Shown here: positions 26,384-36,490 of the stretch, piece by piece
Position numbering within the stretch: position 1 is the stretch's first letter
How the letters are laid out: every line of letters starts with the position of its first letter
DNA from: Methanosarcina flavescens
GTDB taxonomy: Archaea > Halobacteriota > Methanosarcinia > Methanosarcinales > Methanosarcinaceae
Reading direction: 5' to 3'
Assembly: GCF_001304615.2 (NCBI RefSeq)
Contig: NZ_CP032683.1
Coordinates: 3,219,689-3,283,688, forward strand
DNA length: 64,000 nucleotides
Program-made: the position numbers and the translations under genes
Notes under the pieces: generated by a model
Seen by the model: the letters and a program-made list of their open reading frames with translations, nothing else
What the model was told of the DNA's origin: nothing
Database searches by the model: none

Positions 26384-26604
26384 CTTTAAATAAAGTATAT
26401 ATATTAAAACTCATGAATGTATAAAAAAGTGATGTACATAAAAAATTATATTCAGGAAGTATTAAACATTAGTATTATGAGTTTGCTGTAAATTGAGAGT
26501 CAATGTTTTGTATACTGTGTATAAATTCGTTCTTTGATGTTGGTGAAATCTACTGCAGAATAACTTATTGAGTTTACGATTTTACAGAAATTTAAGTACA
26601 TTGC
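26384..26604. other. Intergenic
   Basis: A+T-rich; divergent promoter space for the membrane protein. Nothing else seen before the dispersed repeat. Confidence 0.35.
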
Positions 26605-26760
26605 CAAAAAAAAGGCTTGAGCGCAAACTTTTTTTTGAAAAAGTTTGATCAAAAACGGCGTTGTCGGCGAGATCAAGCGATGCCACGCTTGCCGCTCAAT
26701 GATTTCGATGCGCGGTTTATTGGGTGCAGAAGTTCTGGCTAAAGGGGGGTTGACCGAAAA
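26605..26760. repeat. Dispersed palindromic repeat, copy 1
   Basis: Contains AAGGCTTGAGCG, a hairpin AAACTTTTT/AAAAAGTTT with GATCA after it, then AAACGGC, GTCGGCG and GCCACGCTTG. The same blocks in the same order recur at 49793-49935, and a fragment near 61480-61530. This is a typical intergenic repeat with terminator-like hairpins. Confidence 0.65.
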
Positions 26761-26801
26761 TTATATAATTAGGGAAACCCTAACTAACAATCAGATCGAG
26801 A

Positions 26802-27221
26802 ATGAGGGAGAAAAAAGAGCATTTGTTCATAATTTTTGAAAAACTGATCAAAATTAAAAGTGAATGCTCTTCTCAAATCTTCTCAGAGTGTGGGCTATCG
26901 GATCTTACGCTCAAGCAGATCGAATATTTAAAAACCATTGATGAATACGAGGAAGTAACATTTAGCAGGCTTGCTAAGATCACAAGCAACTCAAAGCCCA
27001 CCATCACCGAGATGATTAATAAATTTGTCAAAATGGAGTGTGTCTACAGGGAGAGATCCCAGAACGATGGTAGAATTTTTTACATTCGTCTTACAGAGAA
27101 AGGGCAGACGATAGCCCACGCTGAGGAGCACGCTTTATTGCAGGTTATCGAGAGGATAGCAAATTCGCTGGATGAGAAAGAGATGGACATGCTTATCAAA
27201 ATTCTGGGAAAGATAAGGTAA
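26802..27221 (+). CDS. MarR-family transcriptional regulator
   Basis: Winged helix-turn-helix protein of 139 residues. The recognition region VTFSRLAKITSNSKPTITEMINKF and wing ECVYRERSQNDGRIFYIRLTEKG fit MarR. Flanking helices form the dimer. It lies 72 bases upstream of lon on the same strand, so it may control lon or itself. The ligand is unknown. The start at ATG 26802 has only a weak purine-rich leader. Confidence 0.85.
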   Translation: MREKKEHLFIIFEKLIKIKSECSSQIFSECGLSDLTLKQIEYLKTIDEYEEVTFSRLAKITSNSKPTITEMINKFVKMECVYRERSQNDGRIFYIRLTEKGQTIAHAEEHALLQVIERIANSLDEKEMDMLIKILGKIR

Positions 27222-27293
27222 TTTTTTTTGTCCTCAAAAATAGTTAGGTTAATTGAAACTAAATACTTGAGATAATAATTGAGACGATTGACA

Positions 27294-29681
27294 ATGTATT
27301 CAGAGCAAACTAGAGAAAACCGAGAGAAATTGGTAGTACCCCTTTTTGGGATAGTGGTTTATCCTAAAAGCCGGACAAAACTCATGGCTGACAAAGTTAC
27401 CGGCGAAATCCTGTTAAATGAGATGAGAAATGCCGAATCCGTGAGTGCCATCGGGTTGACAGTAAAAAGCGGCACGAAAGCTTCGGAACTGTCCGAAGAA
27501 AGCTTGTACAAAATCGGAAATTTACTTAAAATCACATTTATACAGCCTGCTGATGACGGATATCTTATTGTCGCAAAGGCTATTCAGAGAGTAGAAGCAG
27601 TCTCTCTATATAGAAGGGATGGGCTGTTTTATTCGACATACAGTCCTGTCTATGATGTGCCTGACTTCGATGAGGAAACTGAAGCTGAAGTTATGGCAAA
27701 CATAAAGAAAACAATTCACGAAATAAGCAAGAGGTTCCAGGGCTCGGAGCAGTTTACCAACCCTATCGAGAAGATGGATTCCATTGACCAGATAATGGGA
27801 TTTGTCATGCCGTACATACCCGTGAAACTTGCTGAAAAACAGAGGCTTCTGGAGCTAGCTTCAGTTCGTGAACGGTATCTTTTATTCCTCCACATTCTGA
27901 CAAAGCATAAAGAGAATATTAACCTACAGATCGAAATGGCAAAAAAAGTTACCGACAGAATAAGCAAGTCGAACAGAGAAGCAATGCTCCGCGAGCAGCT
28001 GAAGGTGATTCAGGAAGAACTCAATGGAGGAGATGACTCAGCATCAGGTGATGCCGCATACAGGGAAAGGATTGAGAACTCAAAGATGCCTGATGAGGTA
28101 AAAAAGAAGGCTCTGTCCGAGCTGAAGAAACTCGAAACCGGAGGCAATCACAATCCTGAAGCCAATGTTATAAGGAATTACCTCGACCTCATGCTCGACC
28201 TTCCCTGGGTAACCGAAGAGAAAAAGAGCATTGACATTGCCGAAGCCCGGCGTGTGCTTGAGAGCAACCACTACGGACTTGAAAAGGTCAAGGAGAGAAT
28301 AATCCAGCACCTGGCAGTAATGAAACTGAAAAAGGAGAAACAGGGCTCAATTCTACTTCTTACTGGGCCGCCAGGAACCGGGAAAACAAGCCTTGGAAAA
28401 AGCATTGCTGATGCCTTGGGCAGGAAATACGTACGGGTCAGCCTCGGAGGCGTAAAAGACGAAGCCGAAATCCGTGGTCACAGGCGGACATATGTAGGAG
28501 CTCTTCCAGGAAGGATTATTCAGGGCATGAGAAAAGCAGGCACCAAAAATCCAGTATTTATCCTTGACGAGGTTGATAAGCTTTCAGCTTCTTACTCTGG
28601 AGACCCGGCAAGTGCCCTTCTCGAAGTCCTTGACCCTGAACAGAATAGTACCTTCTCAGATCACTATCTGGAAGTTCCATACGACCTGTCGGATGTGCTG
28701 TTCATAGCTACTGCCAACTCTATGGCAAGTATCCCCTGGCCGCTTCTTGACAGAATGGAGACGATTGAGATTTCAGGGTATACAAAGAATGAGAAACTCG
28801 CAATTGCAAAAGACCATCTGCTTCCCTATATCCTGGATGAACACGGTCTTGATGCGGAAAAACTCAAAATCGAAGATGAAGCCCTGAAGGTAATTATCGA
28901 TAAATACACCCGCGAGGCAGGCGTCCGTGGACTTAAAAAACAACTTGCTAAGATTGCAAGATTCGTATCCGAAAAGATCGTGTCAGGCAAAGCCGACCTT
29001 CCTTACGTTGTAAGGGTGGATATGCTTAAAGAAATCCTCGGAAAAGAGATAATTCGGCAGGAAGAAGCCAGAAAAGAGAATGTACCCGGCGTGGTTACAG
29101 GACTTGCCTGGACACCTGTAGGAGGAGATATTCTCTTCATAGAAGGCACGTTTATGCCAGGCACTGGAAAGCTTACGCTTACAGGCCAGCTTGGTGATGT
29201 TATGAAAGAATCTGCAAAGATATCTCTGAGCCTTGTAAGGTCAAGGCTTGCAAACACTGCAAACAGCTTTGACTTCACTTCAAGCGACATCCACATCCAC
29301 GTGCCTTCAGGTGCAACCCCGAAGGATGGTCCATCTGCTGGTGTGACCCTTTTTACGGCTCTGACGTCCCTGATTACGGGCAAAGCTGTTGACCCGAAAC
29401 TTGCCATGACAGGCGAAGTAACGCTAAGTGGCGCCGTACTGCCTGTTGGCGGCATAAAAGAAAAAGTCCTTGCAGCCCACAGGGCAGGCATAAAGAAGGT
29501 AATCCTGCCGAGAGAGAACGAAAGGGATCTTGAAGATGTGCCTGAAGATGCCAGAAACGAACTTAAGTTCATACCTGTAGAGACTATCGAAGAAGTCCTG
29601 AAAGAAGCCCTGGATATTGACCTGCCCAAACCGGTAGCGCCATTTTCGGGAAACACTTTCGCACCTGCACACAATGCATAA
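27294..29681 (+). CDS. lon: ATP-dependent Lon protease, bacterial LonA type
   Basis: Soluble AAA+ serine protease of about 795 residues that degrades misfolded and regulatory proteins. It has a full N-terminal LAN domain ([18 protein letters not shown]) and coiled-coil linker, Walker [14 protein letters not shown], Walker [11 protein letters not shown], and a protease domain with catalytic serine in [12 protein letters not shown] and lysine in [18 protein letters not shown]. There are no membrane segments, so this is LonA rather than the membrane LonB usual in archaea, pointing to acquisition from bacteria. ATG 27294 preferred over TTG 27279. Confidence 0.95.
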   Translation: MYSEQTRENREKLVVPLFGIVVYPKSRTKLMADKVTGEILLNEMRNAESVSAIGLTVKSGTKASELSEESLYKIGNLLKITFIQPADDGYLIVAKAIQRVEAVSLYRRDGLFYSTYSPVYDVPDFDEETEAEVMANIKKTIHEISKRFQGSEQFTNPIEKMDSIDQIMGFVMPYIPVKLAEKQRLLELASVRERYLLFLHILTKHKENINLQIEMAKKVTDRISKSNREAMLREQLKVIQEELNGGDDSASGDAAYRERIENSKMPDEVKKKALSELKKLETGGNHNPEANVIRNYLDLMLDLPWVTEEKKSIDIAEARRVLESNHYGLEKVKERIIQHLAVMKLKKEKQGSILLLTGPPGTGKTSLGKSIADALGRKYVRVSLGGVKDEAEIRGHRRTYVGALPGRIIQGMRKAGTKNPVFILDEVDKLSASYSGDPASALLEVLDPEQNSTFSDHYLEVPYDLSDVLFIATANSMASIPWPLLDRMETIEISGYTKNEKLAIAKDHLLPYILDEHGLDAEKLKIEDEALKVIIDKYTREAGVRGLKKQLAKIARFVSEKIVSGKADLPYVVRVDMLKEILGKEIIRQEEARKENVPGVVTGLAWTPVGGDILFIEGTFMPGTGKLTLTGQLGDVMKESAKISLSLVRSRLANTANSFDFTSSDIHIHVPSGATPKDGPSAGVTLFTALTSLITGKAVDPKLAMTGEVTLSGAVLPVGGIKEKVLAAHRAGIKKVILPRENERDLEDVPEDARNELKFIPVETIEEVLKEALDIDLPKPVAPFSGNTFAPAHNA

Positions 29682-30284
29682 GTGTTAAGAATTATGCCCA
29701 AGCACTGAAAATAATGCGTAAGCCTTGACAGGTGCAGAATAGGGGTTAACGGCTTATCAAAGCCGCAAATACCCCATACTTTTCTTAATTTACATAATTC
29801 TGAGACACCCTCTATTTTTCTTCCCATTTTTTCATGATCTGATTCTCTCGCCTAAATTATCCGAGATTCTATTTGAATTATATCTGATATTTGTCTGGAG
29901 GATTCAAAGCACTTCAGTTCTTTTTTATAGCGATTGTGCTAGCCGTATCGGAAATAAAATTCTATTCTATAAGCTGAAACTAACGCAGTTGATTGATTAA
30001 ACTCAAGAAAATGCGCCTTTTTTGAGGATCTGACTATTTTTTGGGATCTGACTATTTTTTGAGCCCTATATGGATTTCAGGCTTTAGAGAAATCAAAAAA
30101 GAATAATAACCGTAAAACGGGAATTAAATTGGGAATTAGAAAATTAGAGATTAGATCCAGATTTAAACCCAGATAGTAAGTCCTGATTTTTCACCACACT
30201 TATTTAACTTTCTTTTTCTTATTGACAGCAAATATTATCCTGTTTGGAGATTTATATAAAGCCTGAACGCTTGGAGGCAAAATC
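29682..30284. other. Intergenic with an 18-bp tandem duplication
   Basis: Mostly featureless. GGATCTGACTATTTTTTG occurs at 30026-30043 and again from 30044. The poly-T ends could act as archaeal terminators after lon. A TATA-like element near 30251-30257 precedes the flavoprotein gene. Confidence 0.45.
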
Positions 30285-30959
30285 ATGAAAGTAATGGCAA
30301 TAAACGGAAGCCCAAGAAAGAACTGGAACACAGCGACCCTGCTGGAGAAAGCTCTTGAAGGTGCAGCATCAGAAGTCGCAGAAACAGAAATTGTCCATCT
30401 CTATGACCTTGAGTTCAAAGGGTGCACAAGCTGCTTTGCCTGCAAAGTAAAAGGCGGAAAAAACCTTGCAAGATGCGCTGTTAAAGATGAACTGACCCCT
30501 GTGCTTGAAAGGCTGGAAGCTGCCGATGCGGTAATCCTTGGATCGCCAATTTACCTTGGGAATTCTACAGGCGAAATGAGATCCTTCATGGAACGCTATA
30601 TATTCCCGTATATTACTTATTCAGTTGACGTTCAGACATTTTATCCGAAAAATATCCCGATTGGTTTCATCTACACCATGAATATCAAGGAAGAAAACTT
30701 TGATATGTTTTGTCTTGATAAGGTTATTGAGCTGAACGAAAGGCTTGCAACAAGAATTTTCGGGTATTCCGAATCATTATGGAGTACCGAAACATACCAG
30801 TTTGATGATTATTCAAAGTATCTCTCATCAATCTTCAATTCCGAAGAGAAGGCAAAAAGGCGAAAAGAAGTATTTCCACTGGACTGTCAAAAAGCCTTTG
30901 AGATGGGGGCAAGGTTCGTGAGAAGACAAAAGGCTCTGGAAGCAGAGAAGGAGAAGTAA
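30285..30959 (+). CDS. Flavodoxin-fold iron-sulfur flavoprotein-like NADPH/FMN oxidoreductase
   Basis: A 224-residue protein starting MKVMAINGSPRKNWNTATLL, the FMN phosphate-binding loop. It has CTSCFACKVKGGKNLARC, a compact cysteine motif like that of iron-sulfur flavoproteins but with wider final spacing, and ILGSPIYLGNSTGEMRSFME, the flavin-binding loop. It probably moves electrons between ferredoxin-type donors and small acceptors. GGAGG lies 7 bases before ATG 30285. Monocistronic. Confidence 0.8.
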   Translation: MKVMAINGSPRKNWNTATLLEKALEGAASEVAETEIVHLYDLEFKGCTSCFACKVKGGKNLARCAVKDELTPVLERLEAADAVILGSPIYLGNSTGEMRSFMERYIFPYITYSVDVQTFYPKNIPIGFIYTMNIKEENFDMFCLDKVIELNERLATRIFGYSESLWSTETYQFDDYSKYLSSIFNSEEKAKRRKEVFPLDCQKAFEMGARFVRRQKALEAEKEK

Positions 30960-31018
30960 TAGAAATTAAAGGAAAAATAATAAAATTTAAAGAAAAAATT
31001 ACTTAAACTCAGGCAGTT

Positions 31019-31969
31019 TTACCATATCCGTGAAGAACTGGCAAAAAAGTTAAATCTGTCCACAGCTTCAGAAGAAAGTCCCAGTCCTTCAAACATTTCC
31101 CTGAAAACTGCCCTGTATTCCTCTTCAGGTATAGTTTCCCCACTGCTTCCAGGGGGCATTATGATTTCTAGTCTGACCTTTCCTGAGGCATCGAGGTCAA
31201 CTATGTACCTGTTCCCATTATCATAAGTCATTATCCTCGCCTCCGGGATAAAATACCTTACCGAACCCAGCCGGTTTCCGTCCTTATAAAAAACTTCTTC
31301 TCTATCCGAACCTGCTGTCGAGTACGCATAAATACCCATAGGTGACCCGTAACTGGAATAGTCACTGTTTTCCATGAGATAGGCATATACACCCGGAAAA
31401 TCCAGAGATTCATTCACCTGTATTTCAGCGTTCCAGGCCTGGTTTTGTGCTGCTTTTTTCAGAGCCCCAAGATAATTTTCCGAAGCTTCTTCATCCAGGC
31501 TGAAGAGAAGCCCGAATTTTTCAAGCATCCATGAGTCATCCGGAAGCTCCGAAAGCTGTAAGGGAGATTCGGGGTCGGAGTGGCTGAAGTTCGAAATCGC
31601 CACACAGGTTCTGGCTTCCGATCCGTCTTCACAAATGAAAACCGTAAGCTCGGAGTTACTATTATAATTAAACCTTATATCCTGCACACGAGCAGCCCCT
31701 CCGAAACTTTCCCGGACTTTCGGGACATCACCGGGATCAAAGCCCGAAAAACTTCCTGGCCAGGGACAGGAGCCTTCCACCTCATAACCAGCTTTTTTCG
31801 CTTTCGTAAGTACGGAACTATAGTCAAAAGGCCCGATATCGACTTTCTCCTCGGTATAGTACCAGAAACTATCAATCAGACCCATTAATAAAAAAGGGCT
31901 GTAGAGATACAGTACAAAAAGGAGAGGAAGAATTAATAATAGTATCAGTATGGCTTTTTGTTTATTCAA
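31019..31969 (-). CDS. Membrane-anchored extracytoplasmic protein of unknown function
   Basis: 316 residues with one or two N-terminal membrane segments (AILILLLILPLLFVLYLYSP), then a soluble domain rich in Asp, Glu, Ser and Tyr. I recognise no domain. Phrases such as GIYAYSTAGSDREEVFYKDG and RIMTYDNGNRYIVDLD suggest beta-sheet structure. It starts at TTG 31969, a few bases after GAGGG. The next upstream gene is the MFS pump, nearly 300 bases away. Confidence 0.6.
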   Translation of the reverse strand: MNKQKAILILLLILPLLFVLYLYSPFLLMGLIDSFWYYTEEKVDIGPFDYSSVLTKAKKAGYEVEGSCPWPGSFSGFDPGDVPKVRESFGGAARVQDIRFNYNSNSELTVFICEDGSEARTCVAISNFSHSDPESPLQLSELPDDSWMLEKFGLLFSLDEEASENYLGALKKAAQNQAWNAEIQVNESLDFPGVYAYLMENSDYSSYGSPMGIYAYSTAGSDREEVFYKDGNRLGSVRYFIPEARIMTYDNGNRYIVDLDASGKVRLEIIMPPGSSGETIPEEEYRAVFREMFEGLGLSSEAVDRFNFFASSSRIW

Positions 31970-32251
31970 GAAACCCTCAACTCCAATAAATATCAGTAAG
32001 AGTAATAATACCAGTGTTACGAGTTATAGTCAAATCTTAAAAAGTTCGGAGAATACCAAATAACTTTTTGTTGCATCACAATAAAGTATAAAAATAATAA
32101 ATAAGTTTGCCTTATTTGCAAACTGTCAGATCAAAAAAAACTAGAGAATTTGCGAATCAGAGAAGCCTGCTCAAAGCAGTTCCAAGATGGAAATATAGAC
32201 TGGACATCGAGACGGAGACTCAGTAAAAATCAAAGAATCGGGACCCTATGT

Positions 32252-33478
32252 TCAAACAGTCCCCCTGATACCTCTCTTCTGCAAAATGCACCACGCAGCA
32301 AGTACAAGGGCTCCGCAGCCCAGAGCAATTGCTCCGAGCACAGGGATCTTATCTGCCCACTCAAGAGAGATGAACCACATACCTATAGCCCCGAGGGTGA
32401 AATAGGTGAAAATCAGCAGGGAAGAAGCCGAACCTGTGTCTCTGTCGACCTGTTCCAGAACAAGGTTGTTGCTTGGCGGCCGGCTAATGCCGACTGAAAA
32501 CGTTATTAGGAACATTGGCAGGGCGAAACTCCAGGGGCCGTGCTTTCCGGTTGTGAGAAGAAGGATTCCGCCCAGTAAGATTCCTGCAAAACCTATGGTA
32601 ATTAGATTCCCAGAGCTAAAGACCTTTCTTAACCTCAGGCAGGTAATGGAGCCAACCATAATCGCAAGCGCGTTGAAAGCAAAGAAGTAACTATACTTCT
32701 GCTCTGTGAGCCCGAATTCAGTGACATAAATTGAAGAAGAGCTTGCTACGAAACTGTAAAGAGGAAAAAGGCTGATTGACATTACCAGAACCATTATCAG
32801 GTAAAGAGGATTGAGCATCAGTCGGCCGTAGGCATGCATTACTCTGGAAAAGGGAGTGTTCGATACCGAAGTTAGCGTCTCGGGAAAACGAAGGACTCCA
32901 AACATTCCGATTCCTCCCATAACTGCCTGTATAATAAAGATCCAGGGCCAGGAGAAGTCAACAAGGATCCAGCCTCCGATTACAGGGGCAAGCATGGGGG
33001 CAATTGCCATTATAACAGCTGTATATGCCAGCACTCTTTCCCTTTCCGGCCCCGAGAAAATATCCCTGGTCATTGCCATTGAGAGAGAAGAGCTTGCGGC
33101 AGCTCCTGCCGCCTGGAGCATGCGAGAGAATATTAACATGGATGCGCTTGACGCCAGAGCACAGAGAAAACTCGCAGCTATGTATACTGCAAGCCCGAAA
33201 AGCAAAGGTCTTCGGCGGCCAAACCTGTCGGAAATCGGACCATAAAATAGAAGGAAAAAACCATAGGTAACAAAGAAGCAAACCAGGGTCAGGTTGATCA
33301 CTGAAAGGGGCTGATTCCAGGTTTCGGCAAGAGAAGGAAGAGCAGGGAGCATCATATCTGTTGACATTGCGGGAAAAGCTGTTAAAAGAGCTAACAATGG
33401 TATTGTTCCCTTCAGATTATCTCGCAAGTTTCCGTTCTGGTTACCTTTAAAGTTATATTTTCCTTTTCGAAAATGCAT
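32252..33478 (-). CDS. MFS drug-resistance transporter, Bcr/CflA type
   Basis: Twelve-helix major facilitator of about 408 residues. Helix 1 has the TAFPAMSTDMMLPALPSLAE signature of the Bcr/CflA group. The loop 2-3 motif is YGPISDRFGRRRPLLFGL, and motif C is seen in APMLAPVIGGWILVDFSW. Likely a proton-driven drug exporter. Start set at ATG 33478 (MHFRKGKY) after AAAGGA. The frame extends to 33520. An inverted repeat 90 bases upstream could be an operator. Confidence 0.87.
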   Translation of the reverse strand: MHFRKGKYNFKGNQNGNLRDNLKGTIPLLALLTAFPAMSTDMMLPALPSLAETWNQPLSVINLTLVCFFVTYGFFLLFYGPISDRFGRRRPLLFGLAVYIAASFLCALASSASMLIFSRMLQAAGAAASSSLSMAMTRDIFSGPERERVLAYTAVIMAIAPMLAPVIGGWILVDFSWPWIFIIQAVMGGIGMFGVLRFPETLTSVSNTPFSRVMHAYGRLMLNPLYLIMVLVMSISLFPLYSFVASSSSIYVTEFGLTEQKYSYFFAFNALAIMVGSITCLRLRKVFSSGNLITIGFAGILLGGILLLTTGKHGPWSFALPMFLITFSVGISRPPSNNLVLEQVDRDTGSASSLLIFTYFTLGAIGMWFISLEWADKIPVLGAIALGCGALVLAAWCILQKRGIRGTV

Positions 33479-33567
33479 AGTGGGTCCTTTTACGTTTTTA
33501 CTTGTTAAATATATAATCAAATATAATAATTTGCTAAATCTAATAACTGGCTAAATCCAGGAACTCA

Positions 33568-33611
33568 TCATAACCAGTTTACCCGGTTATGAGAAGACAA
33601 ACTGGTTGTGA
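33568..33611. repeat. 13-bp inverted repeat upstream of the MFS gene
   Basis: TCATAACCAGTTT (33568-33580) and AAACTGGTTGTGA (33599-33611) are inverted repeats with one mismatch and an 18-base spacer. This could be a regulator site or a hairpin. It lies about 90 bases before the transporter start. Confidence 0.5.
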
Positions 33612-33997
33612 TAGAATATGCTGCCATAATATGTAAACTACCTAAGGTAGGATAAACTAAGGCAAGTGTGATGAGTATCGAAATAACAGAGGGATTTATA
33701 AAAGTTGTCAGTCTGTCCGGATTAAGAAAGTTAACTATAGTCAAAGACCAAAATTTCTTCGTCAATATCAAGTAAGAGGTTAACCGCGGAGACCACAAAA
33801 CTATCTATTAAGAGACTATCCGAGAAGTGTTGTGACCTGCGATTATTTAAAATAGGAAAAACAAACGGCAGTTACTAATTCTATCTAATGAGAAACAACA
33901 ACTTGCTATTTATTCTTTTGAAAGGAAAGATGTAATAAGTTCTTAATTGTACCAAAGAATGCTCCATAAATGAAATTCGATATTCGAGGAAACAAAT
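33612..33997. other. Intergenic, nothing recognised
   Basis: No gene supported. A 76-codon minus-strand frame (33568-33798) has no ribosome site and random-looking composition. Confidence 0.4.
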
Positions 33998-34389
33998 ATG
34001 AGAATTAAGTTAACCAGTGTGTTTGTAGATGATCAGGGAAAGGCTCTTAAGTTTTATACTGAGATTTTAGGCTTCGTTAAGAAAACCGATATCCCAGTGG
34101 GAGAATTCAGGTGGTTAACGGTTGTCTCTCCCGAGAACCTGAAGGCACAGAATTACTTCTTGAGCCAAATGACAATCCGGCTGCCAGAACATTCCAGAAG
34201 GCACTTTATAGTCAAGGGATACCATTAACAGCGTTTTTCGTGGACGATATTCAAAAAGAATATGAACGAATGAAAAAGGTTGGCGTGAAATTTGCTCAGG
34301 AACCAACAAAAATAGAAACAACAACCATTGCCGTATTTGATGACACCTGTGGGAACCTTATACAGATGGTGCAGAATAGTCCTGCTTAA
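33998..34389 (+). pseudogene. VOC/glyoxalase-family protein, frameshifted
   Basis: The first frame reads MRIKLTSVFVDDQGKALKFY, through EFRWLTVVSPE, and then leaves frame. The next frame resumes at EPEGTELLLEP and continues to the natural end (AVFDDTCGNLIQMVQNSPA). A single lost base at about 34133-34136 explains this, since GAG AAC would become GAG GAA CCT with one extra G. Corrected, it is a normal 130-residue vicinal-oxygen-chelate protein. It may be a true frameshift or a base-calling error. Confidence 0.8.
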
Positions 34390-34549
34390 ATTTATTCGAA
34401 ATACACTGTATCTTACGCAAAGTTTAGATTAGACAAAATTATCCTTGATAGGACAAAAATAGCCTGAATAAAACAAAAATTTTACAGACTACTGAAAAAT
34501 GAGATTTAAACAAATCGATCCTTTAATAAAATTAATTCTTTAATAGAAT

Positions 34550-34669
34550 GGCTCTGTAGAAAACCTACTTAATCGTCATCAATAGACTTAAAGTTCTTCA
34601 GCAAAATGAATCAGGCAATTTAGTTTTAATTTGTTAAGATTGGCTATTTCAGAGGATTTCTACGGAGCC
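34550..34669. mobile_element. 120-bp MITE related to the 1008-bp IS
   Basis: Starts GGCTCTGTAGAAAACCT and ends AGAGGATTTCTACGGAGCC, matching the terminal repeats of the neighbouring insertion sequence with one or two changes. It has no coding content. No target duplication is visible at its ends (left flank AATAGAAT, right flank AATTTGTA). A non-autonomous derivative, 105 bases from IS copy B. Confidence 0.8.
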
Positions 34670-34713
34670 AATTTGTATCTAATTTTTAAATGGAAGTATA
34701 CTTATTAAACCAA

Positions 34714-35703
34714 TTAGTAAATTGAGAGCATATCAAATCTGTAAACTAATTTTATTAAAGAAATAATTCTATTAGGCTCTGTAGAAATCCTTAATTTAAT
34801 CCATAATAATTGTATTACTTTTTTGTTTATATTATAGACTATTAGTTTAACTTTTACTTCTTTTACTTGATTTCTAACCTTTCTTGCTCTTAATGTTTCT
34901 CCAAATTTTCTTTTTACAACAGATATTATTGTCTCTACTATATTCCTTCTATTGTATTTGATCTTATCAAAGTCTTTGTTTAATTGTTTTCTATATTTTC
35001 CGTTTATTCTCTTTCTTTTTCTTTCTCTCAAAGGTACTATTGAATCTGCTTTTATCTCTTCTCTTATTAGAGTATGAATTTCTTCGGAATCATATCCTTT
35101 ATCCATCACATAACATTGAGACTTTCTTGACTTGTTTGATTGTCTTATCAGAGTCTTTGCATGCTTGACATCATGATCTGTTTTTTGGCTAATTTTCCAT
35201 CCTAATATTACTTTTTTAATAGTGTCTACTGATATTGAAGTTTTAAGGAAGCTCCTTCGGAGCTTCCCTGTTCTCTTAGAATAATAATGACTTGCATAAG
35301 AACTCGTAAATCCTGTTGCATCAATTGCCGTAATGAGAACTTTTTCTCCATGTGAGTAAAATAGTTTTAGAGTTTTTGACAAAATTAGGTTAAACAATGA
35401 AGAGGGAATTCTGGACACAAACTTTTGAAGAGTAGTGTAATGAGGAACCTTATCAAGGTCAAGTTTTTCCTTTATATTGTTCATGAGGTCAACAAGTTCT
35501 ACAAAGTCACGGTAGTCTGTACTTATATACTCCTTCAATAAAACAAGAACAAGAAGCTGATGTTGAGTATAAACACGTTTGGAATATTTGCAGGAGTAAA
35601 GGTTCAGTCTGGAAGACTGAACCGTTTTAAGACTGAGATCAATAAATTTAATATACTTATTTGATGACAATAGCAATTGCTCCTTTGTTTTTTGTGGGGA
35701 CAA
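34714..35703 (-). CDS. IS4/IS5-type DDE transposase, copy B
   Basis: Same transposase as at 12.7-13.6 kb, with changes at only a few positions (for example MSPQKT for MSTQKT, MNNIKE for MNSIKE). The DDE motifs AIDATG, MDKGYDS and [10 protein letters not shown] are intact. It again reads through the terminal repeat (RISTEP) and ends in host DNA, here after [19 protein letters not shown], so the C-terminus is set by the insertion site. Confidence 0.88.
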   Translation of the reverse strand: MSPQKTKEQLLLSSNKYIKFIDLSLKTVQSSRLNLYSCKYSKRVYTQHQLLVLVLLKEYISTDYRDFVELVDLMNNIKEKLDLDKVPHYTTLQKFVSRIPSSLFNLILSKTLKLFYSHGEKVLITAIDATGFTSSYASHYYSKRTGKLRRSFLKTSISVDTIKKVILGWKISQKTDHDVKHAKTLIRQSNKSRKSQCYVMDKGYDSEEIHTLIREEIKADSIVPLRERKRKRINGKYRKQLNKDFDKIKYNRRNIVETIISVVKRKFGETLRARKVRNQVKEVKVKLIVYNINKKVIQLLWIKLRISTEPNRIISLIKLVYRFDMLSIY

Positions 35704-35782
35704 AAAAATTAAGGAGCATTTTTACAATTTTATTTTTATAATTTTTGGGTAAAAACAGAATTTAGAGGATTTCTACAGAGCC
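34775..35782. mobile_element. Insertion sequence, 1008 bp, copy B without target duplication
   Basis: Same length and same perfect terminal repeats as copy A. Flanks TTCTATTA (left) and AAAACATT (right) do not match, so no 8-bp duplication is present. That suggests recombination between copies, or a deletion, after insertion. Confidence 0.93.
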
Positions 35783-35972
35783 AAAACATTTTTATTGTCG
35801 TGAAAATTTTATTAATCAAGGAAATATTAAAATATTTTAGAGATTATCAGATAATTAGAGCAGATAATTAGAATAATTTTTAAATAAATGTTAAGAATCG
35901 TTTTTATAATTATGAAAGACTATTTTATATGATTAGATTCATATATTGTTCAAAATCACAGGGGAATATCTT

Positions 35973-36467
35973 ATGGTTCATGATGATTATATGTTAATTC
36001 TGGGATCAAATGTGTACGCAGATCCAGTGTATAATCTGTTATATAAGCCTGATATGGATTCCGAAGAGCGTATACCCATATTTACTCTGGAAAACTGTGA
36101 CGACGGTCTGCTTCTGACAACTGAGATCCGGGATGCGAATTCCGAAATCATAGCTAAGATTGATAAAAATAAGTTTATCCAGATTAACGAAAATTTTGAT
36201 GTGCAAGGAGAGATCGAGAAAGGAAACGGGCTTATGTTGACAAAGAAGGATGATGGTACTGTTATTTTCAATGCTAAAATTACGGAAGATCAGTATGTAG
36301 AAGTTACCGGTACATTTTATGTCAGAGGTAAGAAAATCCGTATAACTGACCGTACCGTGGAAATAAATGATGTGCCTAAGAAATCCGTAAATGGGGTGGA
36401 TATGCACGATACTATTTTTGTCGGAACCTGCGATATTACGATAACCGATGATGGATTGAAGGTTTAA
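35973..36467 (+). CDS. Uncharacterised beta-rich protein
   Basis: 164 residues from ATG 35973, 7 bases after AGGGGA. An upstream in-frame TTG (35946) is less likely. There are no membrane segments. Repeating units of about 35 residues alternate charged turns with V/I-rich strands (FIQINENFDVQGEIEKG, TVIFNAKITEDQYVEVTG, KIRITDRTVEINDVP), suggesting a beta-solenoid or sandwich. I recognise no family. It lies between two insertion sequences in an accessory region. Confidence 0.55.
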   Translation: MVHDDYMLILGSNVYADPVYNLLYKPDMDSEERIPIFTLENCDDGLLLTTEIRDANSEIIAKIDKNKFIQINENFDVQGEIEKGNGLMLTKKDDGTVIFNAKITEDQYVEVTGTFYVRGKKIRITDRTVEINDVPKKSVNGVDMHDTIFVGTCDITITDDGLKV

Positions 36468-36490
36468 AAACGGGCAGACAATTTTTCAAT

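Noticed and set aside
29003..29827. Long minus-strand ORF (274 residues) opposite lon
   Set aside because: Its frame mirrors the lon coding frame and encodes Ser/Pro-rich, unfolded-looking sequence; lon is certain.
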